Part shown: piece by piece, positions 63,288 to 64,000 of the stretch | Layout: each line of letters starts with the position of its first letter | How positions within the stretch are numbered: position 1 is the first letter of the stretch | Origin: Keratinibaculum paraultunense | GTDB lineage: Bacteria; Bacillota; Clostridia; Tissierellales; Tepidimicrobiaceae | Direction of reading: 5' to 3' | NCBI RefSeq assembly: GCF_016767175.1 | Contig: NZ_CP068564.1 | Coordinates: forward strand, 1,488,001 to 1,552,000 | DNA: 64,000 nucleotides | Program-made: the position numbers and the translations under genes | The notes under the pieces: generated by a model | The model's input: only the letters and a program-made list of their open reading frames with translations | Told to the model about the DNA's origin: nothing | Databases searched by the model: none

Positions 63288-63963
63288 ATCCCTCCCCCCA
63301 AACGGTCTTGATATAATGGGGATTTTCAAAAGAATCTCCTAATTTTATCCTTAAATTTCGGATATGGGTTGCCACACTATTGTAAGCCATATTATAATAG
63401 TCATCTCCAGTAATACTCTTATAAATCCACTCGGATGAAAGTTTTTTGCCAATATTCATCAACAATAATGTTAATATTTCAAACTCTGTTGTTGTTAAAT
63501 CTATCTTCTTTCCTTTCACATAGCAATCTCGGGTCTCCAAGTTCAGCTGTAGATCCTTGTATTGAAATATCATTTTCTGCTTTTTGTCAAGCTCTTCATA
63601 TACTTCTATTCTGCGTAACAATGCCTTTACCCTAGTCACTAGCTCTAGAGGATTAAAAGGCTTTTTGATGTAATCATCACTTCCTAACATCAATCCCTTA
63701 ATAACATCTAAATCTTCATTTTTGGCCGTAACTAAAACTACAGGATAATAATATTTCTCCCTTATTTTTGTTAACATAGTCAAACCATCTATTTTAGGCA
63801 TCATAATATCCAAAATTAAGGCTTTAGGAATATTATCTTCTAAGTACTCCATAGCATCTTGAGAGTCATAAAAAACAACCACCTCAAATCCTTCGTTTGT
63901 TAAATACAAAGCTATTAAATCAGCTATTTCTTTTTCATCATCCACAACAACTATTTTTCCCAT
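63265..63963 (-). CDS. OmpR-family response regulator (VanR-like)
   Basis: The 232-residue protein has a receiver domain (VVDDEKEIADL, phospho-Asp D52 in LDIMMP, Lys in YIKKPFNP) and a C-terminal winged-helix OmpR domain (TTTEFEILTLLL.., SVATHIRNLRIKLGDSFENPHYIKTVWGEGYV). It pairs with the kinase overlapping its 3' end and probably controls the ABC transporter downstream. The ATG is followed by MGKIVVVDDEKE. A GGGGGG site precedes it. Confidence 0.92.
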   Translation of the reverse strand: MGKIVVVDDEKEIADLIALYLTNEGFEVVVFYDSQDAMEYLEDNIPKALILDIMMPKIDGLTMLTKIREKYYYPVVLVTAKNEDLDVIKGLMLGSDDYIKKPFNPLELVTRVKALLRRIEVYEELDKKQKMIFQYKDLQLNLETRDCYVKGKKIDLTTTEFEILTLLLMNIGKKLSSEWIYKSITGDDYYNMAYNSVATHIRNLRIKLGDSFENPHYIKTVWGEGYVIEKND

Positions 63964-64000
63964 AGATTATCCCCCCTACACCAATACTCCAAAAAAAACA

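Noticed and set aside
1-64000. tRNA or rRNA genes
   Set aside because: No cloverleaf-like or rRNA-like sequence was recognised by eye; a covariance-model search would be decisive.

Overview
The window reads as a chromosome segment of an anaerobic, low-GC Gram-positive bacterium (Clostridia/Tissierellia type). The signs are AT-rich coding, strong AGGAGG-type ribosome binding sites, a B12-dependent (class II) ribonucleotide reductase, an iron-sulfur/NifX operon typical of strict anaerobes, and Firmicutes insertion sequences (IS3, IS21, ISL3, IS1182, ISLre2). Species cannot be assigned from the sequence alone.

Layout. (1) About 1-10 kb is AT-rich host-like DNA: the start of a DNA methyltransferase, nrdJ with a pair of NrdR-like boxes, a transglutaminase-like protein, free methionine-R-sulfoxide reductase, a DUF3221 lipoprotein, a D-cysteine desulfhydrase-like enzyme, then an ECF sigma factor/DUF4367 module with a secreted C39-like protease and a membrane protein. 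(2) About 10.3-18.3 kb is visibly richer in G+C: lgt, then one long minus-strand operon (two DUF5320 proteins, DUF134 regulator, NifU-like scaffold, NifX, two ferredoxin-MinD ATPases, metallo-beta-lactamase-fold protein, ZIP transporter, Mrp ATPase, C_GCAxxG_C_C protein, second NifX). It resembles the orange-protein (ORP) gene sets of anaerobes. It starts at a consensus promoter bracketed by two identical 12-bp palindromes. (3) About 18.3-28.3 kb is the late end of a prophage or phage-like element: three overlapping serine-recombinase genes, a SHOCT-like protein, LysM amidase, holin, a GH18-like tail protein and tail-associated genes. An erm-type 23S rRNA methyltransferase with a leader peptide and attenuator sits on the opposite strand inside the tail genes, and an IS3 element cuts the prophage off.

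(4) About 30-50 kb is a plasmid-like integrated element, nearly all on the minus strand: a large serine recombinase with a 45-residue SHOCT-like partner, ribbon-helix-helix protein, AEP-type primase/replication protein, replication-relaxation protein, RusA-like resolvase, zinc-finger protein and several unknown genes, many followed by their own terminators. It is split by an IS3, two IS21 elements and an ISL3 copy. A predicted small RNA or leader with two tandem hairpin domains lies just upstream of the rusA-like gene and is the best candidate here for something undescribed. (5) About 51.6-60 kb is a complete qatABCD anti-phage operon hemmed in by an IS1182-type element and an ISLre2 element. 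(6) About 59.9-64 kb returns to host-like DNA: an ABC transporter (ATPase and permease) downstream of a VanRS-like two-component system.

Together the window shows a host backbone into which a recombinase-borne prophage carrying macrolide resistance, a second plasmid-like element and a phage-defence operon have been stacked, with insertion sequences filling the joints. Several of those insertion sequences are already broken (frameshifts, a nonsense codon, an internal deletion).
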